Of a DNA stretch of 32,315 nt, positions 1 through 7,094 are shown one piece after another (the first letter of the stretch is position 1; every line of letters starts with the position of its first letter). Under the pieces are notes generated by a model. That model made no database searches. It was not told the DNA's origin and worked only from the letters and a program-made list of their open reading frames with translations. The DNA is from Pseudarthrobacter albicanus (GTDB taxonomy: Bacteria; Actinomycetota; Actinomycetes; Actinomycetales; Micrococcaceae): the NCBI RefSeq assembly GCF_018224015.1, contig NZ_JAGPOT010000087.1, positions 1-32,315 on the forward strand, given 5' to 3'. The position numbers and the translations under genes are program-made.

Positions 1-63
1 CACCGACAACCGCCAGATGGTCAGCGGTCAAAATGTCACACCCAAATGCCACCATAAGAACCA

Positions 64-1011
64 TCAGGCAGCCGGTAAGCCCTGACCCACTGGAAACCAC
101 GCCTCATGAAAGATCGAGGCTAAAGGCCTGGAAGGATTCTCTGCATCCCGGAGACCCAATAGCTCGAGAAATCTGTCATGCCATTTTTCTGCCAACGTCT
201 CCATGACTTCGACCGCCCTAACGTCGGTAATACGGACTATCCGGTTTAGGTAGTCACGCTCGACCGTTGCCTTGAGACGAGTGTACGGGTGCTTTGACAA
301 GGTGCCCAGAGATCGATGCAAATCATCCCAAATGTGGCCCTCTTCGAACTTACCGTCTATTTTTTGCCCGGATGGGAGCAGCAGGACAAGACGTTGCGGT
401 TCGCGATGCAGTGACACAAGCTTTCCAGTTAGGGTCAGCGTGTCTTCACTAATATGGTCGAAGTTTTCCCAAAAAGACTCTCGAATCTCAGCAGTGAAAA
501 GTGTCTCATTCCAGACACCCTGGGCGTCTGGAACCAGAAATGCGGCACTTTCTCCCGGTTGAAATGACTTGCCGACCTGCCGCAACTTCGGTATGCACTC
601 TGGTGGGAAGTCTTCGGGAATCACGGTATTAGCTACGATTTCCTGAAAGGTCCGCTCCATGAGATCCCGGCTCGCCTCATATGGGTCGTTAAGGAGAGTC
701 GCTGACCCGCCGTCTCTCACGATGACAGGGATGCTACTTCCTTGGGCGAAGCGCTCAATTCTTAAGACTGGGGCAGACGGATAGTTGCCCTCCCTGATTC
801 GCTTAGCGCCCTTGGTGCGACGCCACATGATCGGAGCCAAAGCCATAATCAAATCGTTTATTTGCGCGAGCTCGGCCATGGAGGCTAGGGGCGGGGCGGC
901 TTGACCCTCGAAGCGGCCGCCTTTGAAACGGAGATGAACGAAGCTGGACTGCATTAGAGCGTGGGCACCATCCGTCGAGGTGGTCTCGTGGCTGGCTCCG
1001 TCGCTGGTCAT
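64..1011 (-). CDS. Hypothetical protein, 315 aa
   Basis: I do not recognise this protein. It is soluble-looking, with no signal peptide or membrane segment, and mixed in composition. Its bases are clearly less GC-rich than the rest of the window, which suggests recent acquisition. It lies just downstream of a serine recombinase on the same strand, as cargo of a mobile element would. No ribosome-binding site precedes the ATG, but a TAACAT -10-like hexamer ends six bases before it, so a leaderless mRNA starting at this ATG is plausible. A second in-frame ATG at 954 also lacks a Shine-Dalgarno. The reading frame is open over its full length. A role as mobile-element cargo is inference from position and composition only. 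Confidence 0.65.
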   Translation of the reverse strand: MTSDGASHETTSTDGAHALMQSSFVHLRFKGGRFEGQAAPPLASMAELAQINDLIMALAPIMWRRTKGAKRIREGNYPSAPVLRIERFAQGSSIPVIVRDGGSATLLNDPYEASRDLMERTFQEIVANTVIPEDFPPECIPKLRQVGKSFQPGESAAFLVPDAQGVWNETLFTAEIRESFWENFDHISEDTLTLTGKLVSLHREPQRLVLLLPSGQKIDGKFEEGHIWDDLHRSLGTLSKHPYTRLKATVERDYLNRIVRITDVRAVEVMETLAEKWHDRFLELLGLRDAENPSRPLASIFHEAWFPVGQGLPAA

Positions 1012-1048
1012 GTTGTGATGTTAGCGAACCTTTGCTATTTCTATTGAA
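1012..1048 (-). promoter_or_regulatory. Putative leaderless promoter of the 315-aa gene
   Basis: On the minus strand a TTCAAT (1043-1048) and a TAACAT (1018-1023) are separated by 19 bases, and the TAACAT ends six bases before the ATG at 1011. The region is A/T-rich compared with its surroundings. No Shine-Dalgarno is present. The -35 match and the spacing are weak, so this is a suggestion. Confidence 0.35.
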
Positions 1049-1114
1049 CTGAGCCACTTCGTGTCTAGGTAGTAACGCCAGGAGGTCGCGATTGTGCCTC
1101 AATCTGCGTTGGGC

Positions 1115-1687
1115 CTAGGGAGTCCTTTGCACAATGCGGTACACCGTGCTCCGGGCGACCTTGAAGAGCTCGGCGATCTCGGTGGTGGTGTGGTGTCCTC
1201 CCTTATATAGGGAGTCGAGGTGGGCTTCCTGGCTCTTGGAAAGTTTGGGTTGTTTGCCGCGGAGCCGGCCCTTGGCTTTGGCGACCTGCATGCCTTCGCG
1301 GGTGCGGGCGCGGATGAGGTCGGATTCGAATTCGGCGCCCATGGCCAGGACGTTGAAAAGCAGCCGGCCGACGGGGTCGGTGGGGTCGTGGACGGATCCG
1401 CCGATGCTGAGCTTCACGTTCCGTTTGGTGAGGTCTTCGATGATGTCCCGGGCATCGGGGAGGGAGCGGGCGAGCCGGTCCAGTTTGGTGACGACCAGGG
1501 TGTCGCCGGCCCGGACGGCTGCAAGGGCTTCGCGCAGGCCCGGCCGTTCCCTGTTCCGGCCGGTCAGGCCGTGGTCGACATAGATCAGGTCTTCGGGCAC
1601 GCCGAGGGCGGCGAGGCCGTTCCGCTGCGCGGTCAGGTCCTGTTCATTGGTCGATACCCGGGCGTAGCCGATGATGTGGGCGGTCAT
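1115..1687 (-). CDS. Serine recombinase (resolvase/invertase family), 190 aa
   Basis: A small serine recombinase that would cut and rejoin DNA at short crossover sites through a serine-DNA intermediate. The N-terminal resolvase domain starts with GYARVST, containing the catalytic serine, and continues with the KLDRLARS motif and the E-helix region. A C-terminal helix-turn-helix of the Hin/resolvase type follows (TTEIAELFKVARSTVYRIV). The reading frame is open 330 bases further upstream, but that extension is proline-rich and unlike the family. The ATG at 1687 places the family motif right at the N-terminus and gives the normal length of about 190 aa. It lies upstream of the 315-aa gene on the same strand. 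It could be a stand-alone resolvase or the remnant of a Tn3-like element; no transposase accompanies it here. Confidence 0.9.
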   Translation of the reverse strand: MTAHIIGYARVSTNEQDLTAQRNGLAALGVPEDLIYVDHGLTGRNRERPGLREALAAVRAGDTLVVTKLDRLARSLPDARDIIEDLTKRNVKLSIGGSVHDPTDPVGRLLFNVLAMGAEFESDLIRARTREGMQVAKAKGRLRGKQPKLSKSQEAHLDSLYKGGHHTTTEIAELFKVARSTVYRIVQRTP

Positions 1688-2075
1688 GGCTGCAACTGTA
1701 GCGGTTGGGCCACCTAAGCGGGACAGTTTTGCGGGAGGGGTTAACGCGAATCTGGGAGTCCAGTGTCTATATGGGATTTTTCGCGAAGGGGGAGGGGGTG
1801 GAAGGTGTCGCGGTGGGGGGACCGGCTCATGGGACGTCGTGCGGTCAGGTGAACGCCGTCGTTGGCGGCCGATCAGAATCCGTTCGGCGGCGGACTCGGC
1901 GGACTGCCGATGCGTTTCGACGAACGGCAATGTTGCAGCCTTGGAACCATCGTCGGAGTTCAGCTTCGCCGGAGTCGCGCGCCTTTGCGCGGGTTTGATG
2001 TCTTCACGTGAAAGAGACACTCCTTGGCGATGACTGACACTGTCAGAAGCATTTCGCCGGTTTTCGACTGATTAT
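1688..2075. other. Gene-free stretch upstream of recombinase, candidate recombination sites
   Basis: I see no convincing gene here. The stretch would hold the promoter and crossover sites of the recombinase. A short dyad, CTGACA-C-TGTCAG, lies at 2034-2046, near several imperfect copies of TGTCAG/CTGA. A second dyad (AACTGT and ACAGTT) lies just upstream of the recombinase start. Either could be part of a res-like site; neither matches a site known to me. Confidence 0.3.
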
Positions 2076-2459
2076 TCAGGAGACGGGTTTCCCACCGGCA
2101 AGCAGGGTTCCGATGTAGGCCATGCCGAGTCCGGTCAGCAGCGCCGCAGTCCCTACGCTGCCGGTGATCAGACCGGGCCCGTGTCCGTAGGTGACAAGGC
2201 GGATCAGGCCCAGGACGATCATCACGGCCCCGACACCGTACAGCAGGACGCGCAGCCGGAGCACGGTGCCGGCGAAGGCGATGAGGGCAAGAACGAGAAG
2301 AACCACCGCTTGTACCGGATTGACCGGCACCAGCTTGAGCGGGTCATAGTCGATGAGCGCGAATACGGCGCTTGCCGCGGTGACGGCACTGAGCGCAAGT
2401 GCCCGTCGCCGGGTTCCCTGATCCAGTCCGGCCCGGGAGGTGCCGCGGGGACCGGTCAT
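2076..2459 (-). CDS. Small integral membrane protein, 127 aa
   Basis: An unrecognised membrane protein with about four hydrophobic segments (roughly residues 18-35, 45-65, 70-90 and 100-120), a short basic cytoplasmic N-terminus and no known catalytic motif. Its ATG overlaps the stop of the DoxX-like gene (ATGA at 2456-2459), so the two are translationally coupled and probably work together. It is the last gene of the operon that begins with the flavoprotein at 6204. The frame stays open far upstream, but that part is the antisense-like shadow of the DoxX gene. Confidence 0.75.
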   Translation of the reverse strand: MTGPRGTSRAGLDQGTRRRALALSAVTAASAVFALIDYDPLKLVPVNPVQAVVLLVLALIAFAGTVLRLRVLLYGVGAVMIVLGLIRLVTYGHGPGLITGSVGTAALLTGLGMAYIGTLLAGGKPVS

Positions 2460-3013
2460 GATGCCCTCAGCGCCCACGTGGCCAGGCGGTTCGACGAGGT
2501 CCGCCAGCGCGGACGGAGCAGGCCGTCGAGTCCCGCGGCCCGGCCGGCGGCCGTGGCGATCAGCACGGCGTGCACGGCGAGCATGAGGTAGTAGGACCAG
2601 TGCCACTCGTTGGGTGCGTTGAGGACGGACATGGTGATCGCCAGTGTCTGAAGGATGCCGAGCGCGGCCCAGAACCGGGTGAGCAGGCCGGCGAGCAGGA
2701 ACGCGCCGAGGCTGAACTCGACCAGCAGAGTCGCATAGCCGAACAGCGTGAAGTTCGGTAGCACGACGTACTGGACCAGCCAGGAGAACGGCGGGACGAC
2801 GGGGTGCTCGACGGCGTAGCTGGTGAACTGGAAGAGACCCGTATGGTCGTTGCGGCCGAAGTCGGGCGGGATCTTCCAGCTGACGTTCTGGATCCACAGC
2901 AGGGCCACGGCAATTCGCAGGCCAGCGATGACGGCACGGGCGGCCCTCCCGGCATCGAGTCCCTCGTCGGCTGCCGTACCGCCCGTCGTCGTGGGTTCAG
3001 CCAGATCAGACAC
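2456..3013 (-). CDS. DoxX/DoxD-like membrane protein, 185 aa
   Basis: A four-helix membrane protein resembling the DoxX / DoxD (thiosulfate:quinone oxidoreductase small subunit) superfamily. Supporting features are a first helix followed by a WKIPPDFG-type loop, the pair of helices around VEFSLGAFLLAGLLTRFWA, and a conserved tryptophan-rich last loop. It starts with GTG at 3013 with a weak AAGG upstream, and its stop overlaps the next ATG. Members of this family are linked to sulfur-compound oxidation or redox stress, but many have no known role. Its place in an operon with a TusA-like/radical SAM protein makes sulfur chemistry worth considering; that is inference. Confidence 0.75.
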   Translation of the reverse strand: MSDLAEPTTTGGTAADEGLDAGRAARAVIAGLRIAVALLWIQNVSWKIPPDFGRNDHTGLFQFTSYAVEHPVVPPFSWLVQYVVLPNFTLFGYATLLVEFSLGAFLLAGLLTRFWAALGILQTLAITMSVLNAPNEWHWSYYLMLAVHAVLIATAAGRAAGLDGLLRPRWRTSSNRLATWALRAS

Positions 3014-3254
3014 GGCAGGATGCCTTCGCCTGTTCTCCCGGAAGGGTGTTGGTGCAGCGGGCGGGCTCGGCCGGCCATCCCGCTCGTCCGCCGTGTGTAC
3101 GGGCGACCGGTGCCTCGACGTGGGGGGTCATGGCTTCATGGTAGACCCGGTCGGGTCCTTTGGGGACCCGGTGGATCTTACGGACGGCAGACATCCGGTG
3201 CCTGCGCACCGGAAGCTGGTCTGTCCGAGGACCAATCCGGATTTTGGAGCCTGG
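3014..3254 (-). other. Intergenic gap in the operon with a hairpin at 3152-3170
   Basis: Between the radical SAM stop and the DoxX start lies a perfect inverted repeat: CGGGTCC, five-base loop, GGACCCG. There is no T-run, so it could be an attenuator, an mRNA-processing site or a weak terminator dividing the operon. A 67-codon open frame (3006-3209) covers the same stretch but lacks a good ribosome-binding site. Confidence 0.4.
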
Positions 3255-4250
3255 CTACGCGCAGGGGAAGAGTCTGGCGGCGGCGCCGGCGGCAGCCCAT
3301 TGCTCGGCGAAGAGCCGGTAGACCTCACTAAGCGCCGGCCCCAGGGGCTCGATCTGCGTGCTGACCAGGGCCCGCTCGTCCGTCGCGGCCACCGGGTGCC
3401 AGTACACCCCGTCGGCGGTGACGGTGACTTCAGGGACCAACGATTCGCGGCTGAACTGGACCCCGGTGTCGGCGGCGCCCTGTTGCGCGACCGGGCGGAT
3501 GACCTGGTCTGCCCGGGCGATGCCCAGCCCGTCGAGGAAATCGTGCAGGGCGGCCAGATCGGCCGCGTGGGGCGAGGCGATCGTCGCAGCGACCCGGACC
3601 CGGAACCCCTCCCCGAGTGCGACGCCGATGCCGGCCACCGCCCGGGCCCAGCTGCCGGCACCCCGGTGCCCGTCGTGAACGTCGGGGGTCGCGGAGTCCA
3701 GGCTGATCTGCAGGGCGAACCCCTCGCGCGGCATCGCCTGCAAAGCGCGAAGCCCGGGCCCACGAAACAGCATGCCGTTGGTCAGCAGCGTGGTGGGCAG
3801 CAGCCGGACACAGTCGGCCACGATCCGCGCGATCTCGGGCAGCAGGAACGGTTCACCGCCGGTGAGATATACCTCGTGGACGCCCCAGTCGGCGCCGGCC
3901 CGGACCAGGCGGCCGATCCGTTCGACGCCGAGCTCCCGGCGCTCGGCCCTGGGTGAGGATGCGGCACAGCAGTAGTCACAGGCCAGGTTGCAGTGGAAGT
4001 TCGTGTAGAGCCAGAGCCTTGCCCCGGGCAGACGGTCAGGTCCCAGCGTCGCCGCCGGGTCCGGCAGGCGGCCGCGGCGTACCAGGACGGCGCCAAGGCC
4101 TGCATCGGCGGGTGAGGTGGTGATGAGGGTATTGCCCGTTCGTTCGCACCACCGTCGGACCAGGTCCAACTCGGATGCTGAGCTGATGGTTACCGCACCG
4201 GTGGCACCCTCGGCCAGGGCCCCGGCCATGCGCATCAGGTCCAGGATCAC
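3255..4250 (-). CDS. Radical SAM protein with TusA-like N-terminal region, 331 aa
   Basis: A radical SAM enzyme: it should bind a [4Fe-4S] cluster through Cys87, Cys91 and Cys94 (CNLACDYC, the CX3CX2C motif) and cleave S-adenosylmethionine. The GGEP motif is at about 131-134, and a SLDSATPDVHD strand typical of MoaA-like enzymes follows. No SPASM-type C-terminal cysteine cluster is visible; only one late cysteine exists. Residues 1-60 resemble the TusA/SirA fold (compare WCERTGNTLI with the family's WCxxTGHELL) but lack the Cys-Pro active-site pair. The start is set by a GTGA overlap with the preceding stop; two more GTG codons lie just upstream (4253, 4256) and an ATG at 4235. It is the third gene of the flavoprotein-binding protein operon. 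The substrate is unknown. Confidence 0.85.
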   Translation of the reverse strand: MILDLMRMAGALAEGATGAVTISSASELDLVRRWCERTGNTLITTSPADAGLGAVLVRRGRLPDPAATLGPDRLPGARLWLYTNFHCNLACDYCCAASSPRAERRELGVERIGRLVRAGADWGVHEVYLTGGEPFLLPEIARIVADCVRLLPTTLLTNGMLFRGPGLRALQAMPREGFALQISLDSATPDVHDGHRGAGSWARAVAGIGVALGEGFRVRVAATIASPHAADLAALHDFLDGLGIARADQVIRPVAQQGAADTGVQFSRESLVPEVTVTADGVYWHPVAATDERALVSTQIEPLGPALSEVYRLFAEQWAAAGAAARLFPCA

Positions 4251-5059
4251 CACCACTTGGTCACCCCCTGTTCCTCGACGGCGGCGAACAGCCCGGCGTA
4301 GCCGTCCAGTTCGGGCCGGACCCAGCGGTGCAGCCCCTCGAGCTCCAGGATCCGGCGGTGCGCGGGCCGTCCCCAGTCCATGGCCAGCAGTGTGCTCACC
4401 CACGGCTCGTGGCGTTCGGCGGGCAGGGTGTCCAGGGCGGTGAACATGCAATGGCAGTAGGGCTCGGTCTGCCAGACCGCCTCCAGCGCTTCGGGCATCA
4501 GCTCCCCGCCGCCGATGCCGTCCCAGGTGGTGATCCCGATGGCCGCGACGTCCGCCTCGCCGGCGAGTACCGCGTCGATGGCATCCAACTCACTGCGCCC
4601 GGTATCACCGTGCTTGCCGATATCACTGTCAAACCGCGTCACCTCCAGCCGGGTGACGTCCACGCCGGCCCGTGCCAGATAGTACAGCGGCAGAATGGCG
4701 GCCTGGGCCGAGTCCGCCGAGCCCAGGGCCAGCCGCCGACCGGCGATGGAGTCCGGGCCGGACAGCCCGCTTCCGGTCCGGGCGACAAACACCGTCGCGA
4801 ACCGGGTGTCGGTGTCGCGCATCGCCAGTGCCCGGGCACGGCCGCCGGTCTGCAGGACGGTGCGCACATAGGCCAGGTTGGTGTTCCAGGCAATGTCGAC
4901 CTGTCCGGCCCGAAGCGCCTCGACCTGACGTCCATAGTTGGAGAACAGCACGAAGTCCATCGGAGCCGGCGACTCCGCGAAGTACTCACGGATGCCCTCC
5001 CAGATGGGCACCACATTCGGGGTGTAGGCCACGGCCCCGATCAGCAGCTGCTCGGACAT
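4247..5059 (-). CDS. PhnD/SsuA-like substrate-binding protein without signal peptide, 270 aa
   Basis: A periplasmic-binding-protein fold of the PhnD/transferrin-like type. It opens with a LLIGAVAYTPNVVPIWEGI strand-helix, has the NYGRQVEALRAGQVDIAW segment in which such proteins contact ligand, and ends with the family's PAHRRILELEGLHRWV helix. Unlike transport-linked relatives it has no signal peptide or lipobox, and no ABC permease or ATPase lies nearby, so it is probably cytoplasmic and may be an enzyme or ligand carrier. The start at 5059 has AAGGGG seven bases upstream. A GTG two codons earlier (5065) sits too close to that site. It is 11 bases downstream of the flavoprotein stop and overlaps the radical SAM start. 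Confidence 0.85.
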   Translation of the reverse strand: MSEQLLIGAVAYTPNVVPIWEGIREYFAESPAPMDFVLFSNYGRQVEALRAGQVDIAWNTNLAYVRTVLQTGGRARALAMRDTDTRFATVFVARTGSGLSGPDSIAGRRLALGSADSAQAAILPLYYLARAGVDVTRLEVTRFDSDIGKHGDTGRSELDAIDAVLAGEADVAAIGITTWDGIGGGELMPEALEAVWQTEPYCHCMFTALDTLPAERHEPWVSTLLAMDWGRPAHRRILELEGLHRWVRPELDGYAGLFAAVEEQGVTKWW

Positions 5060-5070
5060 CTTCACGCCCC

Positions 5071-6204
5071 TTAGAACAAAGGCAGGCCGGTGATGGCTCT
5101 GCCATAGAAGTCGTAGAGCGCGTCCGCCGTCGGCGCCATCACCGAACCCGCCCGCGCGTCACGGAAGGCCCGCTCGACGGGCAGCTGCCTGGAGAACGCC
5201 GCACCCCCGCAGACGCGCATGGCCGCGTCGGTGATCTTAAGCGCCGCATCATTGGCCGAAGCCTTCACCCCGAGCACGTGCAGCATCGTGTCTTCCCCCG
5301 GGGCTGCCACGCTGCCCGCGGCATGGGCCAGGTAGGCACGCTGCGCTGCCAGGCTGATGGCCATCCGGGCTATCTGGGCCCGGATGGTCGGCAACGCGGA
5401 CAGCGCCTGACCCAGGTGTTCGAGCCGTGTCGCGCCAACGTGCTCGACAGTGGCTCGGGTAGCTGCGGCCGCCAGTCCGAGCGAGACCGCCGCGTTGCCG
5501 AGGTTGAACCACGGGAGCACCGTCTGCATCATCAGCGCGAAACCCGCCGCGGGCTCACCGAGCCGGTATCCTACGGGGATCCCGACGTCGACAGTCATCG
5601 GTGCGGAGTCGTTGCCGCGCAGCCCCAGCCCGCGCCAGGGACCTGCAGCGTTCAAACCCGCGGCGCCTCCCGGAACGGCATACAGGTCCACCTCACCCGG
5701 CACCCCCGAGGGCGCACCGGTCGAGACCACATAGACATCGGCGTGAGCGGCCGACGTCACCCAACTCTTGTCCGCGCTCAACCGGACCGTATCCCCCTCG
5801 GAGGTCGCCATGGAGACAGGCGCCCAGAAATGCGACCGGGATCCCCGCTCACTGAAGGCCAACGTGCCCAACGTTGCCCCGCTCGCCATCCCGGCCAGCA
5901 GGTCGGGCAGATCCGGAGGCGGCGCGGCCGCAATCGTGACCGCGGCGGCGGCATGCATCAGATAGATCATCGCCGTTGAACCACACGCCTCCGCCAGCGC
6001 GCAGACCACCTCCGTGAACACCACCGGCCCGGCGCCGGCACCGCCGGCCTCGACGGGCAGCACCAGCCCCAGCAGTCCGGAAGCCCGTAACTCCGCGACC
6101 GCCTCAACGGGGAACACCCCGTCGGTGTCCACCCTCTCGGCGTGCTCCCGCGCGACCCTGACGACATCCTCCAATGCCTGGCTGGTTGACATTTGGCGCA
6201 TCAT
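5071..6204 (-). CDS. Acyl-CoA dehydrogenase-fold flavoprotein, 377 aa
   Basis: An FAD/FMN-binding protein of the acyl-CoA dehydrogenase superfamily: an N-terminal helical domain, a middle beta domain (GTLAFSERGSRSH, then SADKSWVTSAAHADVYVV), and a C-terminal helical domain with CGGAAFSRQLPVERAFRDARAGS. Where true dehydrogenases carry the catalytic glutamate in an EGT motif, this protein reads VMAPT and ends with YDFYGRAITGLPLF. It is therefore more likely a flavin-dependent monooxygenase or oxidase (DszC/SfnB-like branch) than a beta-oxidation enzyme. ATG 6204 is preceded by GGACGG; ATGs at 6201 and 6192 are alternatives, and the ATG at 6237 has no ribosome-binding site. It is the first gene of the five-gene operon ending at 2076. 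The substrate is unknown. Confidence 0.88.
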   Translation of the reverse strand: MMRQMSTSQALEDVVRVAREHAERVDTDGVFPVEAVAELRASGLLGLVLPVEAGGAGAGPVVFTEVVCALAEACGSTAMIYLMHAAAAVTIAAAPPPDLPDLLAGMASGATLGTLAFSERGSRSHFWAPVSMATSEGDTVRLSADKSWVTSAAHADVYVVSTGAPSGVPGEVDLYAVPGGAAGLNAAGPWRGLGLRGNDSAPMTVDVGIPVGYRLGEPAAGFALMMQTVLPWFNLGNAAVSLGLAAAATRATVEHVGATRLEHLGQALSALPTIRAQIARMAISLAAQRAYLAHAAGSVAAPGEDTMLHVLGVKASANDAALKITDAAMRVCGGAAFSRQLPVERAFRDARAGSVMAPTADALYDFYGRAITGLPLF

Positions 6205-6938
6205 TTTCCGTCCGTCGGGCCCACGCGGGCAGGGCATGTGCCAGCCAAGATCTGCTGATCATGGTCACGGCCAGCACCCCTTGAGTATCCACGCCGCCCG
6301 GGCCGCTGACCAGAGGCGAGACCTTACGGTTCCCGAACGCCCGGGCGCGGCCGCACCCGGGCGGCGCCATCGACGAAACCAGCCGGCATGGACTATTCAT
6401 CACGGAACCGACCCAGCGGCGCGACGGTGATCGGGGCCGAACGGGGTGTGAATATCTGCCCCGTGGCTCCCGCGCGGACGGGTCCGCGCGCTTCATTGGA
6501 CCAGCCCTAACCCTGCCGCTTCCCCGGGTAACCATGCCACGGCGGAACGGTGGGGACGAAAAACCGGTCGCTTCCGGATACGCCGCTTTAATCCAGATGG
6601 TCAGCTTCCCGCTGGCCTCGAACCCGGCCAGTCCTGGACCGACCGGAGGTCGCTTTGGATACACCCCCGCATTCATGGGGATCCCGGTCGTCTCAGCCTC
6701 TTCACGCCGCTGCCGTGTCGGCGCCGATACAACCACCAGGAGAGCTGATTGCGTCAACTGAACTGGACAATCCTGTCAGCCACCGCGGCCGCGGTCGTGG
6801 GTCACCATCAGGATGGGGGGCTTTGGACACCAGCGAAGGGACCGTCTGCCGGGGCAGGAAGCGGAAGAGCAGGGGCTCATTCGGTGGCAACCTCGCCCGG
6901 ACTCTTCCAGGCCATCAGACCCTACTGTCCCACAAAAT
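6205..6938. other. Long stretch with no supportable gene
   Basis: Several open frames exist on both strands (the longest is 6104-6757, minus), but none has family resemblance or a good start. The stretch should hold the promoter of the flavoprotein operon, although no clear -35/-10 pair stands out. On the minus strand CTGAGA (6691-6696) and ATCTGGATTAAAGCGGCG (about 6574-6591) recall pieces of a TPP riboswitch, but the rest of that fold is missing. Decayed genes are a fair guess, given the phosphatidyltransferase remnant next to it. Confidence 0.3.
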
Positions 6939-7094
6939 ATGGGCGGCCTGACCGAAGGTGCCGAGACCGTGGCAGTGCACAGTCTGTGGCTGATCTTCCC
7001 GGGTGCCGCGTGGGAAATCGCGTCCGTTTGGGCGCTGCTGGTTGCGGTCAGCGGCGCCCATCGGATTCTCGCCGGCTACCGGTACCTGCGGTGA
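6939..7094 (+). pseudogene. C-terminal remnant of CDP-alcohol phosphatidyltransferase family protein
   Basis: About 51 residues, starting GGLTEGAETV and ending GAHRILAGYRYLR. They match the last two membrane helices and the GLTEG(A/T)ET segment of CDP-alcohol phosphatidyltransferase-like proteins, which are normally about 200 aa. The upstream frames show no recognisable N-terminal or catalytic DGxxAR motif, so most of the gene is gone. The remnant ends 19 bases inside the 3' end of the convergent FAD oxidoreductase pseudogene. The intact gene would have worked in phospholipid head-group synthesis in the membrane. The identification rests on a short but distinctive segment. Confidence 0.55.

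Noticed and set aside
1688..2020. N-terminal extension of the first recombinase to 301 aa
   Set aside because: The extra 111 residues are proline/arginine-rich and unlike the family; ATG 1687 gives the standard length.
3006..3209. A 67-codon frame after the radical SAM gene, considered as a RiPP precursor
   Set aside because: No good ribosome-binding site, no leader/core pattern, it overlaps the DoxX start, and the radical SAM protein lacks a SPASM domain. Mainly the shadow of a gap with a hairpin.
4672..5979. 435-codon open frame on the plus strand
   Set aside because: Antisense to the flavoprotein and binding protein genes; arginine/proline-rich shadow frame typical of high-GC DNA.
6574..6700. 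Minus-strand motifs CTGAGA and ATCTGGATTAAAGCGGCG recalling a TPP riboswitch
   Set aside because: The GGGTGC/AGGGA closing helix and correct spacing are missing, and the next gene is about 370 bases away and not thiamine-related.
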